DNA of 64,000 bases from Paenibacillus gorillae (GTDB lineage: Bacteria; Bacillota; Bacilli; Paenibacillales; Paenibacillaceae), in assembly GCF_000513275.1 (NCBI RefSeq), contig NZ_CBVJ010000099.1:29097-93096 (forward strand). Direction: 5' to 3'. A program made the position numbers and the translations under genes. Below, one piece after another: positions 35,412-45,025 of this stretch. The notes under the pieces were generated by a model. The model did not search any database. It was not told the DNA's origin and worked only from the letters and a program-made list of their open reading frames with translations. Within the stretch, counting starts at the first letter, position 1; each line of letters begins with the position of its first letter.

Positions 35412-35469
35412 AAAAAAGAAAAACATCGAGTGCCAGCCGGAAAATCTCCGGGCTTTGTGCTCGATGTTT
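35412..35469 (-). terminator. Terminator of the methyltransferase gene
   Basis: Minus strand: AAACATCGAG pairs with CTCGATGTTT over a long partly paired loop (GCCCGGAGA...CCGGC), then TTTTTCTTTTTTG. Confidence 0.75.
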
Positions 35470-35514
35470 CTGCCGTTAGTATGCAATTGGGATGAGTTGT
35501 GTCCGCAGACAACC

Positions 35515-36270
35515 TTACTTTCTAGCTCTAAAAATCATGAAGGTCTGATCATCCGTCATTTGCTGAAAATCATAACCGCCATAAATCGTGATGTCCCGAA
35601 AACCGGCCTTTTCCAGCATCATCATAAACTCATATTTATAGTACCATCTTAGCTTGGTTGTACTAAATTTGGTTTCGGCCAAGACATTATCCTTGACTAC
35701 TTCATACCGGTCCAGCTTCGTCTGAACCTGTTCATGAAATTGAACACTCGATACCGAGCTTAATATAATTTCCGCCCCGTCGCTTCGAGTGCCCCTTCGT
35801 CCAACCGTCCACTCCTGCTTATTCTCGTTCGGAGGAATGAACAACGGAATAACGACTTGACCGCCTTCCTCGAGATGAGCATACATGTTTTGCAAAGCTA
35901 ACATCGCTTCTTCCCGATCCGTAACACACATAAATGAAGCTAATGGAACGAAGATGGTTTTGTATTTTTTGGGCAGGTTCAGCTCCTGCATCTGTTGATC
36001 ATACAAGACGGGAGACAATTCCTTCGCTTTGGCTTTGTACTCGCAAATACTCAACATTTCCTTCGAGCAATCAACGCCTTCGACCTCATAGCCCTCAGCT
36101 AAATAGGGCAGCAGAAGTCTGCCTGTCCCGCATCCGATCTCCAAAGCCATTCCAGGAATCTCGTCCATTAACCGCTTGTAAAAGTTAGTATCGAAAAATA
36201 ACTCGCCAGAGAACCAAATATCATAAGTTTCAGAAACAATTCCTTCATAGGAACCATAAGCAGATGACAT
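35515..36270 (-). CDS. Class I SAM-dependent methyltransferase
   Basis: 251 residues from the ATG at 36270, which has GGAGGGT nine bases upstream. Motif I, LEIGCGTGRLLLPYL, and the following acidic strand (VEGVDCSKEML) form the S-adenosylmethionine site; FVPLASFMCVTDREEAM and a C-terminal beta hairpin are typical of small-molecule methyltransferases. Substrate unknown. Single-gene unit with its own terminator. Confidence 0.9.
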   Translation of the reverse strand: MSSAYGSYEGIVSETYDIWFSGELFFDTNFYKRLMDEIPGMALEIGCGTGRLLLPYLAEGYEVEGVDCSKEMLSICEYKAKAKELSPVLYDQQMQELNLPKKYKTIFVPLASFMCVTDREEAMLALQNMYAHLEEGGQVVIPLFIPPNENKQEWTVGRRGTRSDGAEIILSSVSSVQFHEQVQTKLDRYEVVKDNVLAETKFSTTKLRWYYKYEFMMMLEKAGFRDITIYGGYDFQQMTDDQTFMIFRARK

Positions 36271-36528
36271 GAATAAATTACCCTCCACATGTTAATAGGT
36301 TTCCCGTGTTAAAACATCTGGAAGGGATAACGGGATATTACCCTTCCATACCGCTGAGATTTGTTATAAACCCGCGCTTTGTATTCATCCTAATCACTCG
36401 CTTTCTCCAATCGTTATTTCTACTATATAGAATCTGCTCGATATTGGAAATACTTCTTATTTAATCCTCCCCATAATCTCAATGATTTTCGCCTCTTGCC
36501 AGGAAGTAGAAAAAGCCAGCCGGCACAT

Positions 36529-36553
36529 TTTGAAATGTGCGGAGGCTGGCTCT
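36529..36553 (-). terminator. Terminator of the PepSY-domain gene
   Basis: Minus strand AGCCAGCC...GGCTGGCT with an inner GCACATTT/AAATGTGC stem, followed by TTTTTCT, directly after the stop codon. Confidence 0.85.
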
Positions 36554-36557
36554 TGGG

Positions 36558-37907
36558 TTATGCTTTTCGAATGAATAGATAACGAATCCCTTCAATCAGG
36601 AGTACACCCAGTAAAGAGAGACCGAATAGCGGCATCATGATGCCCAGAAGAACCATAAAGATGATAAAACCAATCGAAAGTCCGCTTGCTGCGGCTGGCG
36701 GTGCTGAGAATCGGCCTGCTTTCCTCCGGGAGAGCCACGTCTTGAAGCCCCAAAATATGACGAACAAGAAAGCGAGGCATATGATCAAATTAATCAATTG
36801 ATTCGGCCAGCCGAATAGATGGCCTTCGTGCAGCGGGATGCCCCATGTGAACCATTTTGCCAAAATGCCATAATCGTCATAGCCCACCTTGGAAATGAAA
36901 GCCCCGCTATATTGATCGAAGTACGCGGTCACTTCATCGTACGGACTGACGTCCAATCCGGTGATGCCAGTGTTGCTGCTCTTGGATACCGTGAATACGC
37001 CGTCTTCCCCTGCGGGATAAATAATCGCGTATGGCCTCGATATTGAGCTTTCCTCAATTTGGCCCAGCAACTGCTCGACCTCTATCCGATAACCATCGTC
37101 CTCCGGCATTGTAGACATGCCTGGCATCGAGCCATGATGGCCGCTGTGCTCGCTTGAGGCAGGCGGTTCCTCCTTACGGGTCGCCCACGGAATTTCGCTC
37201 CGATCCGAGGCCGGCGGCTGCTGCTTCAGCAGCGGCGTCCCAATCGTCGGATACTTCTGCGATGCGTTGTAGATGACATCCCCCATGACTGCTGACCAAG
37301 GCAAGCCGGTAAAAATAATGACCAGCATAGGAATCGCAACGATTGTGCCGATTAGCGCATGCCATTTTTTGTTCTTTTGCAGCTTTGTCGGGTTCTGCCT
37401 GAACTTCAGTACCTTTCCTCTGAAGGTCATGTAAATGCCGGTAAGCAGCAGGAACACCGCCCAGCAGGCCGCCAATTCAACCAAATAATTGACGACGGTT
37501 CCTCCGACGAACAGAGAGCTGTGGGTTTGCCTCATGACATTGGAGAAGGTAAGCTCTGCACGCTGGCTGCCAACAACTTGATAGTTGTCATCCAGAAAGA
37601 CATACTTCTGATCACCCTCCCCATTCGTCATCGTCAGGCGGGTATTGTACGGATCATCCAATACGATAACCTTGGAGACCGTGTAGTCAGGATTGAGCTC
37701 TCTCGCTTTCCCGATCCCCTCGTCTATCGTAAGGCGCTCAGTCTGGCTATTTTGTCCGAAAAACAAATCGCTGTAGGCCTTGTTCTCAATATTGGTATAA
37801 AACAAATAGCCGATGCCGCTTAGCGTTAAAGTAATCAGCAGCGGTGTAATACATAATGCGGCATAAAAATGCCACCGCCATAGGCGGTTGTAAGATCCTT
37901 TTCTCAA
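36558..37907 (-). CDS. PepSY-associated membrane protein (PepSY_TM family)
   Basis: 449 residues with four or more membrane helices: about 13-35 (FYAALCITPLLITLTLSGIGYLF), about 140-162, about 190-213, about 365-388 and a C-terminal pair. The first extracytoplasmic part holds a PepSY-like domain (IDEGIGKARELNPDYTVSKVIVL), and a His/Met-rich patch (HSGHHGSMPGMS) may bind copper or iron. Relatives are linked to iron uptake and ferric reduction. Single gene. The metal role is inferred. Confidence 0.87.
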   Translation of the reverse strand: MRKGSYNRLWRWHFYAALCITPLLITLTLSGIGYLFYTNIENKAYSDLFFGQNSQTERLTIDEGIGKARELNPDYTVSKVIVLDDPYNTRLTMTNGEGDQKYVFLDDNYQVVGSQRAELTFSNVMRQTHSSLFVGGTVVNYLVELAACWAVFLLLTGIYMTFRGKVLKFRQNPTKLQKNKKWHALIGTIVAIPMLVIIFTGLPWSAVMGDVIYNASQKYPTIGTPLLKQQPPASDRSEIPWATRKEEPPASSEHSGHHGSMPGMSTMPEDDGYRIEVEQLLGQIEESSISRPYAIIYPAGEDGVFTVSKSSNTGITGLDVSPYDEVTAYFDQYSGAFISKVGYDDYGILAKWFTWGIPLHEGHLFGWPNQLINLIICLAFLFVIFWGFKTWLSRRKAGRFSAPPAAASGLSIGFIIFMVLLGIMMPLFGLSLLGVLLIEGIRYLFIRKA

Positions 37908-38014
37908 AACGTCTAGTCCCCCTCAGGTCGAGCCTGCCTTATTCTCTCCAATAGTATAGGGAAAGGGGCGGCAGGCCGGATGACCCGATCGGGCTAGTCA
38001 CGTGAAAAATATCA

Positions 38015-39178
38015 TTAATCCAGCGCATTGCGCGTCAGCATACCAGAATTGACGATCTTAACATGTACGTTTACCTTCACCGGAATCGATGAATACGTGT
38101 CCCCCCAGTCCTCCTTCAGCTTGTTCCACTTCTGCGGATAACGGATACGAATGGCTCTATCAAATAAAAATATATCCATTCTGCTTTGCTGAGTTTTCGC
38201 GATTAACTGGCTGATCTCACGCTCTAACGTCTCTTCCAGACCCGCTTTCATCTTCGCCATCTCCTTCCTGCCCGACTCGTTCACATCGCTATAAATCTCG
38301 TCCGTGCTAACCGTGACATGGATATCAATCTCAGCAGAGTCAGATGAAGTTAATTTGAACTTGCTCGACTGCGAGACGGTTTTGAAGGTCGCAACCGTTC
38401 GGGAGCCTTCTCTCCAAAGGAGCGGCGTTCCCTGAAGGAGCTTCCCTCGAACGCATAGCCACATTCTCGTTTGCAGCCCGTCCAGCTGATAAACGACACG
38501 ATCACCATGAAAGAAGGCCATTCCCTCAACCTTCAGAAGCGTGTTCTGGGCACCTTTCTTAGGGGGACGGTCCTCCTTGGAGGAGACAGCATGCAGCATG
38601 GGCAGGAATGAGGTCATCTCCACAGCCTTATAGAGCTGCATAAATTCGTTATAGCTCACTTGTGTGTAGGTGGAGGCCCGATTGCTGCTTGAGAGCACTT
38701 CCCTTAAATCGAAGGCAGGAATGGAAAAAAGCGTTTTGGCTTGCAGCAAGTCTTTTCCTTTCTTCTCAGCTACCAGCAGAAACTTTGTCCGCCGTATTTG
38801 AAACGTTCTTCCAACCTTATCGAGAATCTCGTGAATGCCCTCGCGCGCGATTTCACTCCCAATTACAACAGCCTCCAAATGTGAATAGCTCGGCGATCTG
38901 GAGGAGACCTCAGTTAGCTTGCCTGCCGCCTCCTCGATCGAATTTCCTTCGATGGTGTAGACCGTAACCGGCGTCTTGGTGATATCAGAGGGAAACTGCG
39001 AGAAGGTTTTCGGATTGGCCCATTGAAAGGTGATCTCATATTTCTGACGACTCCCTTTGTCGATCGATACCGCCGTCAAAAAGACGGTTTCATTAACCTC
39101 CCTGCGGTCCCAACAGCCCGTTATGAGCAGACATCCGCAAATCAGCAACGCAACTTTAAGCATCCGCGTTGTCGGCAT
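38015..39178 (-). CDS. gerAC: Germinant receptor lipoprotein, Ger(x)C family
   Basis: 387 residues. Lipobox LLITG-C22 followed by WDRREVNE, the hallmark of Ger(x)C lipoproteins. The C-terminal domain keeps the LYSDVNESGRKEMAKMKAGLEE-type helix pattern. The start ATG at 39178 has GGGAG upstream and overlaps the end of the permease gene by 23 bases. It is the lipoprotein subunit of the receptor in the inner spore membrane that senses germinants. gerAC is used as a generic family name; the germinant is not known. Confidence 0.93.
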   Translation of the reverse strand: MPTTRMLKVALLICGCLLITGCWDRREVNETVFLTAVSIDKGSRQKYEITFQWANPKTFSQFPSDITKTPVTVYTIEGNSIEEAAGKLTEVSSRSPSYSHLEAVVIGSEIAREGIHEILDKVGRTFQIRRTKFLLVAEKKGKDLLQAKTLFSIPAFDLREVLSSSNRASTYTQVSYNEFMQLYKAVEMTSFLPMLHAVSSKEDRPPKKGAQNTLLKVEGMAFFHGDRVVYQLDGLQTRMWLCVRGKLLQGTPLLWREGSRTVATFKTVSQSSKFKLTSSDSAEIDIHVTVSTDEIYSDVNESGRKEMAKMKAGLEETLEREISQLIAKTQQSRMDIFLFDRAIRIRYPQKWNKLKEDWGDTYSSIPVKVNVHVKIVNSGMLTRNALD

Positions 39179-40283
39179 GAGACATTCTCCCTCTGGCAAT
39201 TAGGCACGCCATTCCAAGTAGAAGCGGAATCCCGACCTGAAATAATAGCGACAAGTACGTCCATTGATGCAACATGAAATAGGAAAGCTTCTGTGTATTA
39301 GGTAAATAGAACAGGCTTATCAAGAAAATGACGACACCGTATAAAAGCACAAGCCATTTGGACGCTGATCCTTCAGATCGGCCGAGCAAGTGACGGATCG
39401 CAGTCAGGCTGCTTGTAAATAGCATGCCGATAACCAGAAACATTGCAGCTCCCCATACGGATACAAATATCGTCTCCACTCGTTCGAAGAAGGTGCCGAA
39501 ATTGAACAGGGTGATGAGCTCAACCGTCGGAAACGTCAGCAATTCCAATTGATTCGGAGAGAAAACACCGACCTCCTCGATCACAATCAAGCTGGTCACA
39601 CCGAAAGTGAGCGCACTTCCCCAGATCACGTATTTCTTAGCGTATTTCATCTTGTCGGCACGAACAAATGCAAACAGCATCGTAATCACGATACTCTGAG
39701 TGAAGGAAGTCAGATTGAATAAGGAGGCATAAAAAATATTGGACCAACGGTTTTGTCCGATAGGCATATAGTTGGTTATCTCAACGCTCGGAAGCGTGCC
39801 TACGAACAACAGCAGCAAGGTCACAAGCAGCGCAAGAATAAGCAGCGTACTCATTTGGCCTAAAACGCTGATTCCTTGAGCTGCCCCGTACATGCAAAAC
39901 AAAATGATAAGAACGATGAACACAATAAGGGGCGTCATTGGCAGGAAGAGTACCTTGAAGCTGGTTGCCAGCGTTTGAACATAAATGACGGTCAGGCAAA
40001 TAAAGTACACCAAATATAAGGCGCCTATCGCTTTCCCCACCCAGCGGCCGAGCAAGACGGACAGAAATTGAATCAGCGTGCGATTCGGGAATTGACCGGC
40101 AAGCCAAACCGCATATAGGCAAAAAAGAAATGCCGCCGCCGCGGCCAACAAGGATGAAATCCACATATCCTCATGGGCGAAACGGGCCATAAGCGCGGGG
40201 GCAAATATATAGTTCTGGGTCGCGATAAGCAATGCGAGCAAGCTCGCTGCCTGTAATGGTGTCATTTTCTCAGAAAGGTTCAT
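39156..40283 (-). CDS. gerAB: Germinant receptor permease subunit, GerAB family
   Basis: 375 residues, about 10 membrane helices over the whole length, related to amino-acid/polyamine transporters. Likely ligand-binding subunit of the spore germinant receptor. The ATG at 40283 has AGGGA nine bases upstream, and the gene lies directly after gerAA and overlaps gerAC. Generic family symbol. Confidence 0.93.
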   Translation of the reverse strand: MNLSEKMTPLQAASLLALLIATQNYIFAPALMARFAHEDMWISSLLAAAAAFLFCLYAVWLAGQFPNRTLIQFLSVLLGRWVGKAIGALYLVYFICLTVIYVQTLATSFKVLFLPMTPLIVFIVLIILFCMYGAAQGISVLGQMSTLLILALLVTLLLLFVGTLPSVEITNYMPIGQNRWSNIFYASLFNLTSFTQSIVITMLFAFVRADKMKYAKKYVIWGSALTFGVTSLIVIEEVGVFSPNQLELLTFPTVELITLFNFGTFFERVETIFVSVWGAAMFLVIGMLFTSSLTAIRHLLGRSEGSASKWLVLLYGVVIFLISLFYLPNTQKLSYFMLHQWTYLSLLFQVGIPLLLGMACLIARGRMSHADNADA

Positions 40284-40288
40284 TCTGT

Positions 40289-41839
40289 TCACTCCCTGTT
40301 ACGTGGTGGTGGTTGGGGGTCAGGGAACCGGCGCCGGCTGCTGTCTTCCGCCAGATATTCGGAATAGTTGTTCAGCTTGGGGGCGGGGTAACGCAGCAGC
40401 GAGTCCCGCATCTCTTTTCTGCGAAATGGAGCAACTGGCGTCAAGTAAGGCACACCGATAGATTTGAGACCGGTTAAATGCAAGTATAGAAACATCATGC
40501 CGAATACGATGCCGAAAAAACCTAAAAAACCCGCAAGCAAAATGAAAATGAACCGGATTACACGCAGACCGATGCCCAGACTGTAGTTCGGGATCGTGAA
40601 CGAACAAATGGCGGTGATGGACACGATAATAACCATCTGCGGGCTGATGATGCCTGCACTTACAGCGGACTCTCCAATAACCAACGCGCCAACGATGCTA
40701 ATGGTGCTGCCCACGATTTTAGGCAGACGAATGCCAGCTTCCCGAAGGATCTCGAATGTGCCTTCCATAAGAAGCACCTCGACGATTGAAGGAAACGGAA
40801 CCCGCTCCCGTCCGGCAATAATACTGTAGGTCAGGAAAGTCGGGAGCAAATCGGGATGGAAGCTGCTCAGGGCAACGTAAAGCGAAGGCATAAAAATTGA
40901 AATCAACATCGCTGTAAACCGCAGCATTCGAAAAAATGTACCCGCCCAAGCCGAAAAATTATAATCGTCAGGAGCATGGAGCAGTTCCAGAAAATTGATG
41001 GGTCCATAGACCGTAAAAGGCGTCCCGTCCACGATAATCGCGAATCCGCCGTTCAGTAAGTGATGAACAATTCGATCTGTACGCTCCGTCTTGGCCATAA
41101 GCGGAAACAAGCTATACGGCTGATCTTGGATAAACTCGAGCAGTTGATGGCTGGACTGAAGGGCATCGAGCTCTACAGTCCTGATACGCTTCTCAACCTC
41201 CTCAATAATGGCCGGATTAGACACGTTCTCTATATAAGCGACAACAACGCGTGTTTGCGTCAAATTGCCGATCGTATACTTCTTATTCTTAAACAACGGG
41301 GTACGAATGCGCTGACGCAAGAGGGCTACATTGGTATCCAGACTTTCGTTAAAGCCTTCTTTGGAGCCGGAGGTGCTTGGTTCAGTAGACGGCTCCTCGA
41401 TGGCCCGCTGGTAAATAAGCTTTGTTTGGAACAAATAAGCATTCGTTTCCCCTTCGATAAAGAGAGCTGCCTCTCCTTGCAGAAGCATGTTGGCGACCTG
41501 AGCCATGTCTGTTGTTTGATTAATGTGTCCGATCGGAATGTACTGCTTCAACCGATCAAACAACGCCTTGTCTCTGTCCGCATGTTCGATCGCCTGATTC
41601 AAATAAGGAAGCAGATCTCGTTCCAAGACGTTCGAGTTTACAATGGTATGGATATATACAAGGGCGGATGGCGATGAGCCGATGTTGTCATAACGGACGA
41701 AGAGATCATCCACATGTTGAAAATAGTTGGCCTTCAGCTGTTTAACAGCATCTTGAACGTGAACAGGGATAGCGGAAGACAAGATCTCAAGCTGGCTTGT
41801 ATAGTCCGTTTTTTCCTTGTTATCCGTGAAATCGACCAT
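40289..41839 (-). CDS. gerAA: Germinant receptor subunit, GerAA/GerKA family
   Basis: 516 residues, normal length. A soluble N-terminal domain of about 290 residues with the conserved DGTPFTVYGPINFLELLHAPDDY block, then four or five membrane helices (SIFMPSLYVALSSFHPDLLP; LLMEGTFEILREAGIRLP) and a polar, proline-rich C-terminus. First gene of the A-B-C receptor operon. It acts with the other subunits in the spore inner membrane. Confidence 0.95.
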   Translation of the reverse strand: MVDFTDNKEKTDYTSQLEILSSAIPVHVQDAVKQLKANYFQHVDDLFVRYDNIGSSPSALVYIHTIVNSNVLERDLLPYLNQAIEHADRDKALFDRLKQYIPIGHINQTTDMAQVANMLLQGEAALFIEGETNAYLFQTKLIYQRAIEEPSTEPSTSGSKEGFNESLDTNVALLRQRIRTPLFKNKKYTIGNLTQTRVVVAYIENVSNPAIIEEVEKRIRTVELDALQSSHQLLEFIQDQPYSLFPLMAKTERTDRIVHHLLNGGFAIIVDGTPFTVYGPINFLELLHAPDDYNFSAWAGTFFRMLRFTAMLISIFMPSLYVALSSFHPDLLPTFLTYSIIAGRERVPFPSIVEVLLMEGTFEILREAGIRLPKIVGSTISIVGALVIGESAVSAGIISPQMVIIVSITAICSFTIPNYSLGIGLRVIRFIFILLAGFLGFFGIVFGMMFLYLHLTGLKSIGVPYLTPVAPFRRKEMRDSLLRYPAPKLNNYSEYLAEDSSRRRFPDPQPPPRNRE

Positions 41840-42016
41840 ACTGCACCCCTTGTCTCTTTTCCACTAAATTCCGTGTTATAATCCCCCCAATCTGGAATTT
41901 AATTCACCTGAAATAGACTACAGGGTCCCAAAGCTCCAATCGTAGACCACGCGGAAACATTGAGCCAACTTGGAATAGCGGCATCAAGTCCTAAGAACCT
42001 ATGTGTGATCAGATGC

Positions 42017-42054
42017 AAAAAAAGTTAAAGGTCCATCTTGAGAGATGGGCCCTT
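42017..42054 (-). terminator. Terminator of the methionyl-tRNA synthetase gene
   Basis: Minus strand AAGGGCCCATCT and AGATGGACCTT pair with one bulge around CTCA, followed by TAACTTTTTTT. Confidence 0.75.
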
Positions 42055-42067
42055 ATTATTAAATCTA

Positions 42068-43708
42068 CTATCGCTTGTACCGCTCCAGCGCCGCGGTTTC
42101 TTCCTCGATCCGGCTGACGTCGATGCGCTGGAATAAAAGCTTCAGATTGTGAATTTTCTGGTTGGCCGGAACCGAGGCTATCGTCCATGCCGGATGCGGC
42201 AGGCTGAGAAATCCTCTAATTTGTTCGCAGGCAAAAGGGAGAAACGGATTCAGCAGATTAGCCAGATTCGCTATGATCTGCACGCAAGTGTTTAATGTGA
42301 AGCCACATGCTGCCCGGTCTTCCTTGATCTGTACCCAGGGCCTCTGCTCGTCAAAGAATTTGTTAGCCTGCCGAACGGAGCTGAAAATAAGTTCGATGGC
42401 TTCTTTTAACCGGCCCGCTTCGATCAGTGCTCCGGACTTGTCATACAGCTGCTGAATTGCAGTTTCCCATGCCTCGCTGGGCTCGCCGTTCGGAACACGT
42501 CCATCGAATGACTTGTCGATGAAGGCCAGCGTACGATTCACAAAATTACCGAAGGCGCCAAGCAATTCACCGTTATGGCTATTGATGAATTCCCGCCATG
42601 AAAAATCGGTATCTCGGTTCTCAGGGCCGTTCGCGATCAGAAAATAACGGATGGAATCCGGCTGATAGCGGGTCAGCATATCCGGCACCCAGACTGCCCA
42701 ATTGTTGCTCGTCGAGAATTTCTTCCCTTCAAGGGTCATATATTCGCTGGAAATGATCCGATCGGGCAAATGCAATCCCCCGGCGCCCATGAGCAGAGCA
42801 GGCCAAATGACCGCATGGAACGGAATATTATCTTTGCCATGCACATAATAAGCGGTCAGGTCAGTCTGATCTAGAGACCAGAAGTCCTCCCAGCTGCCGC
42901 CTGTCTCCGCAGCCCATTGCTTGCTGGCAGATAAGTAGCCGCTGACGGCTTCGATCCAGACGTAGATTTTTTTATCCTCGAAGCCTTCAACCGGAACGTC
43001 CACGCCCCAGGTCAAATCTCGGGTAACCGCGCGGTCCTGCAGCCCTTCCTCTAAGTAGCGCCGGGTCAACTGTACGGCATTATCTTTCCAGCCTTGCGAC
43101 TCGGCCGCATACTGCGTTAATTCCTTCTGGAATCGGGAGAGCGCCAAGTAGAAATGCTCGGTCGGACGATCAACGGGAGGATTGCCGCAGATTTTGCAGG
43201 TCTTGTCTGTCAGGTCGGATGGATCGAGCAGGGTTGAGCAATAGTCACATTGATCGCCTCTAGCGCGATTGCCGCATACCGGACAAGTCCCCTCCACGTA
43301 TCGATCCGGCAGAAAACGCTGATCGGTCTCGCAATACGTTTGCAGGACTGTCTTCTTATACAGGTATCCATTGTTCAGCAGGCTCAAAAATAGCTCCTGC
43401 ACGACCTGATGATGCAACGGCTGATCCGTTCGGGTGTATAGATCATAGGTGAACCCCAATTGCTCAAAGCACGCTATAAACTCTTGATGGTACCGGTCCG
43501 CGATGTCCCCTGGCGAGACGCCCTCCTGGATGGCTTGAACTGCAACTGGCGTACCGTGGCAATCGCTGCCTGATACATACAGCACCTCTTCACCTTTGGC
43601 ACGAAAATAACGCGCCAGCACATCTCCCGGCAATAGGCTTGCCAGCCTCCCCAAATGCAATGAACCGTTGGCATAAGGCCATGCCCCGCCGATAAATACT
43701 TTCCCCAT
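42068..43708 (-). CDS. metG: Methionyl-tRNA synthetase, short form without C-terminal tRNA-binding domain
   Basis: 546 residues. The class I HIGH motif is HLGR (18-21) after NGSL, and KMSKS is K330-FSTS. Two zinc knuckles are intact: C142-x2-C145, C154-x2-C157 and C171-x2-C174. It joins methionine to tRNA-Met in the cytoplasm. The protein ends after the anticodon-binding helices, so the EMAP-like dimerisation domain of the B. subtilis MetS type (about 660 residues) is missing. That suggests a second, divergent MetRS rather than the sole housekeeping copy. The ATG at 43708 follows AGGAGGGG. Controlled by a T-box leader. Confidence 0.93.
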   Translation of the reverse strand: MGKVFIGGAWPYANGSLHLGRLASLLPGDVLARYFRAKGEEVLYVSGSDCHGTPVAVQAIQEGVSPGDIADRYHQEFIACFEQLGFTYDLYTRTDQPLHHQVVQELFLSLLNNGYLYKKTVLQTYCETDQRFLPDRYVEGTCPVCGNRARGDQCDYCSTLLDPSDLTDKTCKICGNPPVDRPTEHFYLALSRFQKELTQYAAESQGWKDNAVQLTRRYLEEGLQDRAVTRDLTWGVDVPVEGFEDKKIYVWIEAVSGYLSASKQWAAETGGSWEDFWSLDQTDLTAYYVHGKDNIPFHAVIWPALLMGAGGLHLPDRIISSEYMTLEGKKFSTSNNWAVWVPDMLTRYQPDSIRYFLIANGPENRDTDFSWREFINSHNGELLGAFGNFVNRTLAFIDKSFDGRVPNGEPSEAWETAIQQLYDKSGALIEAGRLKEAIELIFSSVRQANKFFDEQRPWVQIKEDRAACGFTLNTCVQIIANLANLLNPFLPFACEQIRGFLSLPHPAWTIASVPANQKIHNLKLLFQRIDVSRIEEETAALERYKR

Positions 43709-43732
43709 GTAAGCCCCTCCTTTTTTTGTGGA

Positions 43733-44035
43733 CAAAACAAAAAGCCCTCATCCCAAAGGGACGAGAGCTGAACTCACGCGGTACCACCCAATTTTATCAG
43801 ATGCCTTACGGCATTGACCTCTTCAGGTACGACGCGGTTCGCGTTTATACCCTAGCACGTTAACGGGTGCGGGGTTCCGGCGCAGCCTACAACCTCATGA
43901 GGTTTCGATGCGCAGCTCCAAGACCATATTCCCAAGGTTATTCTTTACCCCTTTTCAGCAGCCGGGGCTCTCTGTACAAAGACTTCACCTTGGTACTCTT
44001 TCTCTTCATCGCTTTTTTCCGAATATTCAAGTTAT
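43733..44035 (-). ncRNA. T-box riboswitch leader of the methionyl-tRNA synthetase gene
   Basis: The T-box core GGGTGGTACCGCG is at 43777-43789 on the minus strand. Downstream comes the terminator AGCTCTCGTCCC-TTT-GGGATGAGGGCT with TTTTTG (43737-43769), which competes with an antiterminator that includes the core. Upstream, AGAGAGCCCCGGCTGCTGAAA matches the Stem I distal region. In the region expected for the specifier, GGAATATGGTC offers an ATG (43925-43927), the methionine codon. Uncharged tRNA-Met would let transcription continue. Core certain; specifier placement probable; 5' end approximate. Confidence 0.92.
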
Positions 44036-44139
44036 TGGGATTATAAGGGATTGGGGGTGGGGAAGTCAAGGTTGTGTCTAAGTATAAAGAGTAAAAGAAA
44101 AAGCGGCGTATAATGACGAGGGAATGTGTTAATTTATCT

Positions 44140-44709
44140 TCAGGACGTACTTACCCGCAGCTCATAAAAATACTGCACAATTGGATGCTTCAGTTTTATC
44201 GTATCTCTCATATTTAAAATCCGCTTTTTCCCAACGCGTCTATCCACCAAAGCCAGAACATTCAATAAAATATCATCGCTCTCTATGCTTTCTTCAATAG
44301 AACTGGCGAGGAACTTAGTCGCTACAGTGATAAAGTTTGATTTACTCAATGCTGACTGTGCGGATAAAAGCTCTTTTGCGTGTACTTGTATTTTTCTGTT
44401 TCTTGCAATTACTTTCAGACGGTCCTCCGGAACAGTCCCCTTGGTATCTTTTCTGACGGCTTCAATCTCTTCATGCGTGATAGGAATTTGGATATCTGGA
44501 TCATTCTTAATATCCTGCTCCGTCTGATACCATCTGATCGGGTTCGTTGTATCGCTCATATTGAGTACATTCTTCTTATCTACTGCGATATAGCAAATGC
44601 CTGCTTTATCGAGTAAATAACGGTAGCTGGTTGCACGGTATTCAACCCTTCCGTGTAACGCAGGACAGAGAAAGCTCTCTAGATTTTGTTTTAGTTTGCT
44701 CCAGGCCAA
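44140..44709 (-). CDS. SF0329-like conserved protein, function unknown
   Basis: 189 residues. The opening MAWSKLKQNLESFLCPAL...RVEYRATSYRYLLDKAG resembles a conserved family sometimes named SF0329. No enzyme motif or membrane segment is seen. The C-terminal part is helical, with VLALVDRRVGKKR. It sits at the left edge of the AT-rich accessory region, upstream of the T-box on the same strand but likely a separate unit. Ribosome binding site is weak (AAGGAG about seven bases before ATG). Confidence 0.75.
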   Translation of the reverse strand: MAWSKLKQNLESFLCPALHGRVEYRATSYRYLLDKAGICYIAVDKKNVLNMSDTTNPIRWYQTEQDIKNDPDIQIPITHEEIEAVRKDTKGTVPEDRLKVIARNRKIQVHAKELLSAQSALSKSNFITVATKFLASSIEESIESDDILLNVLALVDRRVGKKRILNMRDTIKLKHPIVQYFYELRVSTS

Positions 44710-45025
44710 TGTTTTTCTCCTTGAATTAAATAATAGTTAAGTGATTAGAGATTGTGTTATCTATAATACAATAAAGAAGAACAATTTCTCTATAACACAA
44801 AGGGATATCATAACTACTTTCAATGAAAGGGCAAACCTGATTTATTATTTATCATTTATTAATGAGCATTTACCTTTCCTTATAACACCATGAACAAATG
44901 AGCTTCTCAAAGAAAAGAAAGGTTTTCATACATAAGTAATCCTTCAAGGAGCACAGCTACATTAAAATTATAAACACTTATATTAATTTTCATAAACATG
45001 GTCACTAAAAAATGTTATATACCAT
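44710..45025. other. AT-rich gene-free stretch with a widely spaced inverted repeat
   Basis: Holds TTGTGTTAT (44752-44760) and its complement ATAACACAA (44792-44800) flanking an AT-rich segment with CTATAATAC, a possible -10 element for the gene on its left. Otherwise nothing recognisable. Confidence 0.4.
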
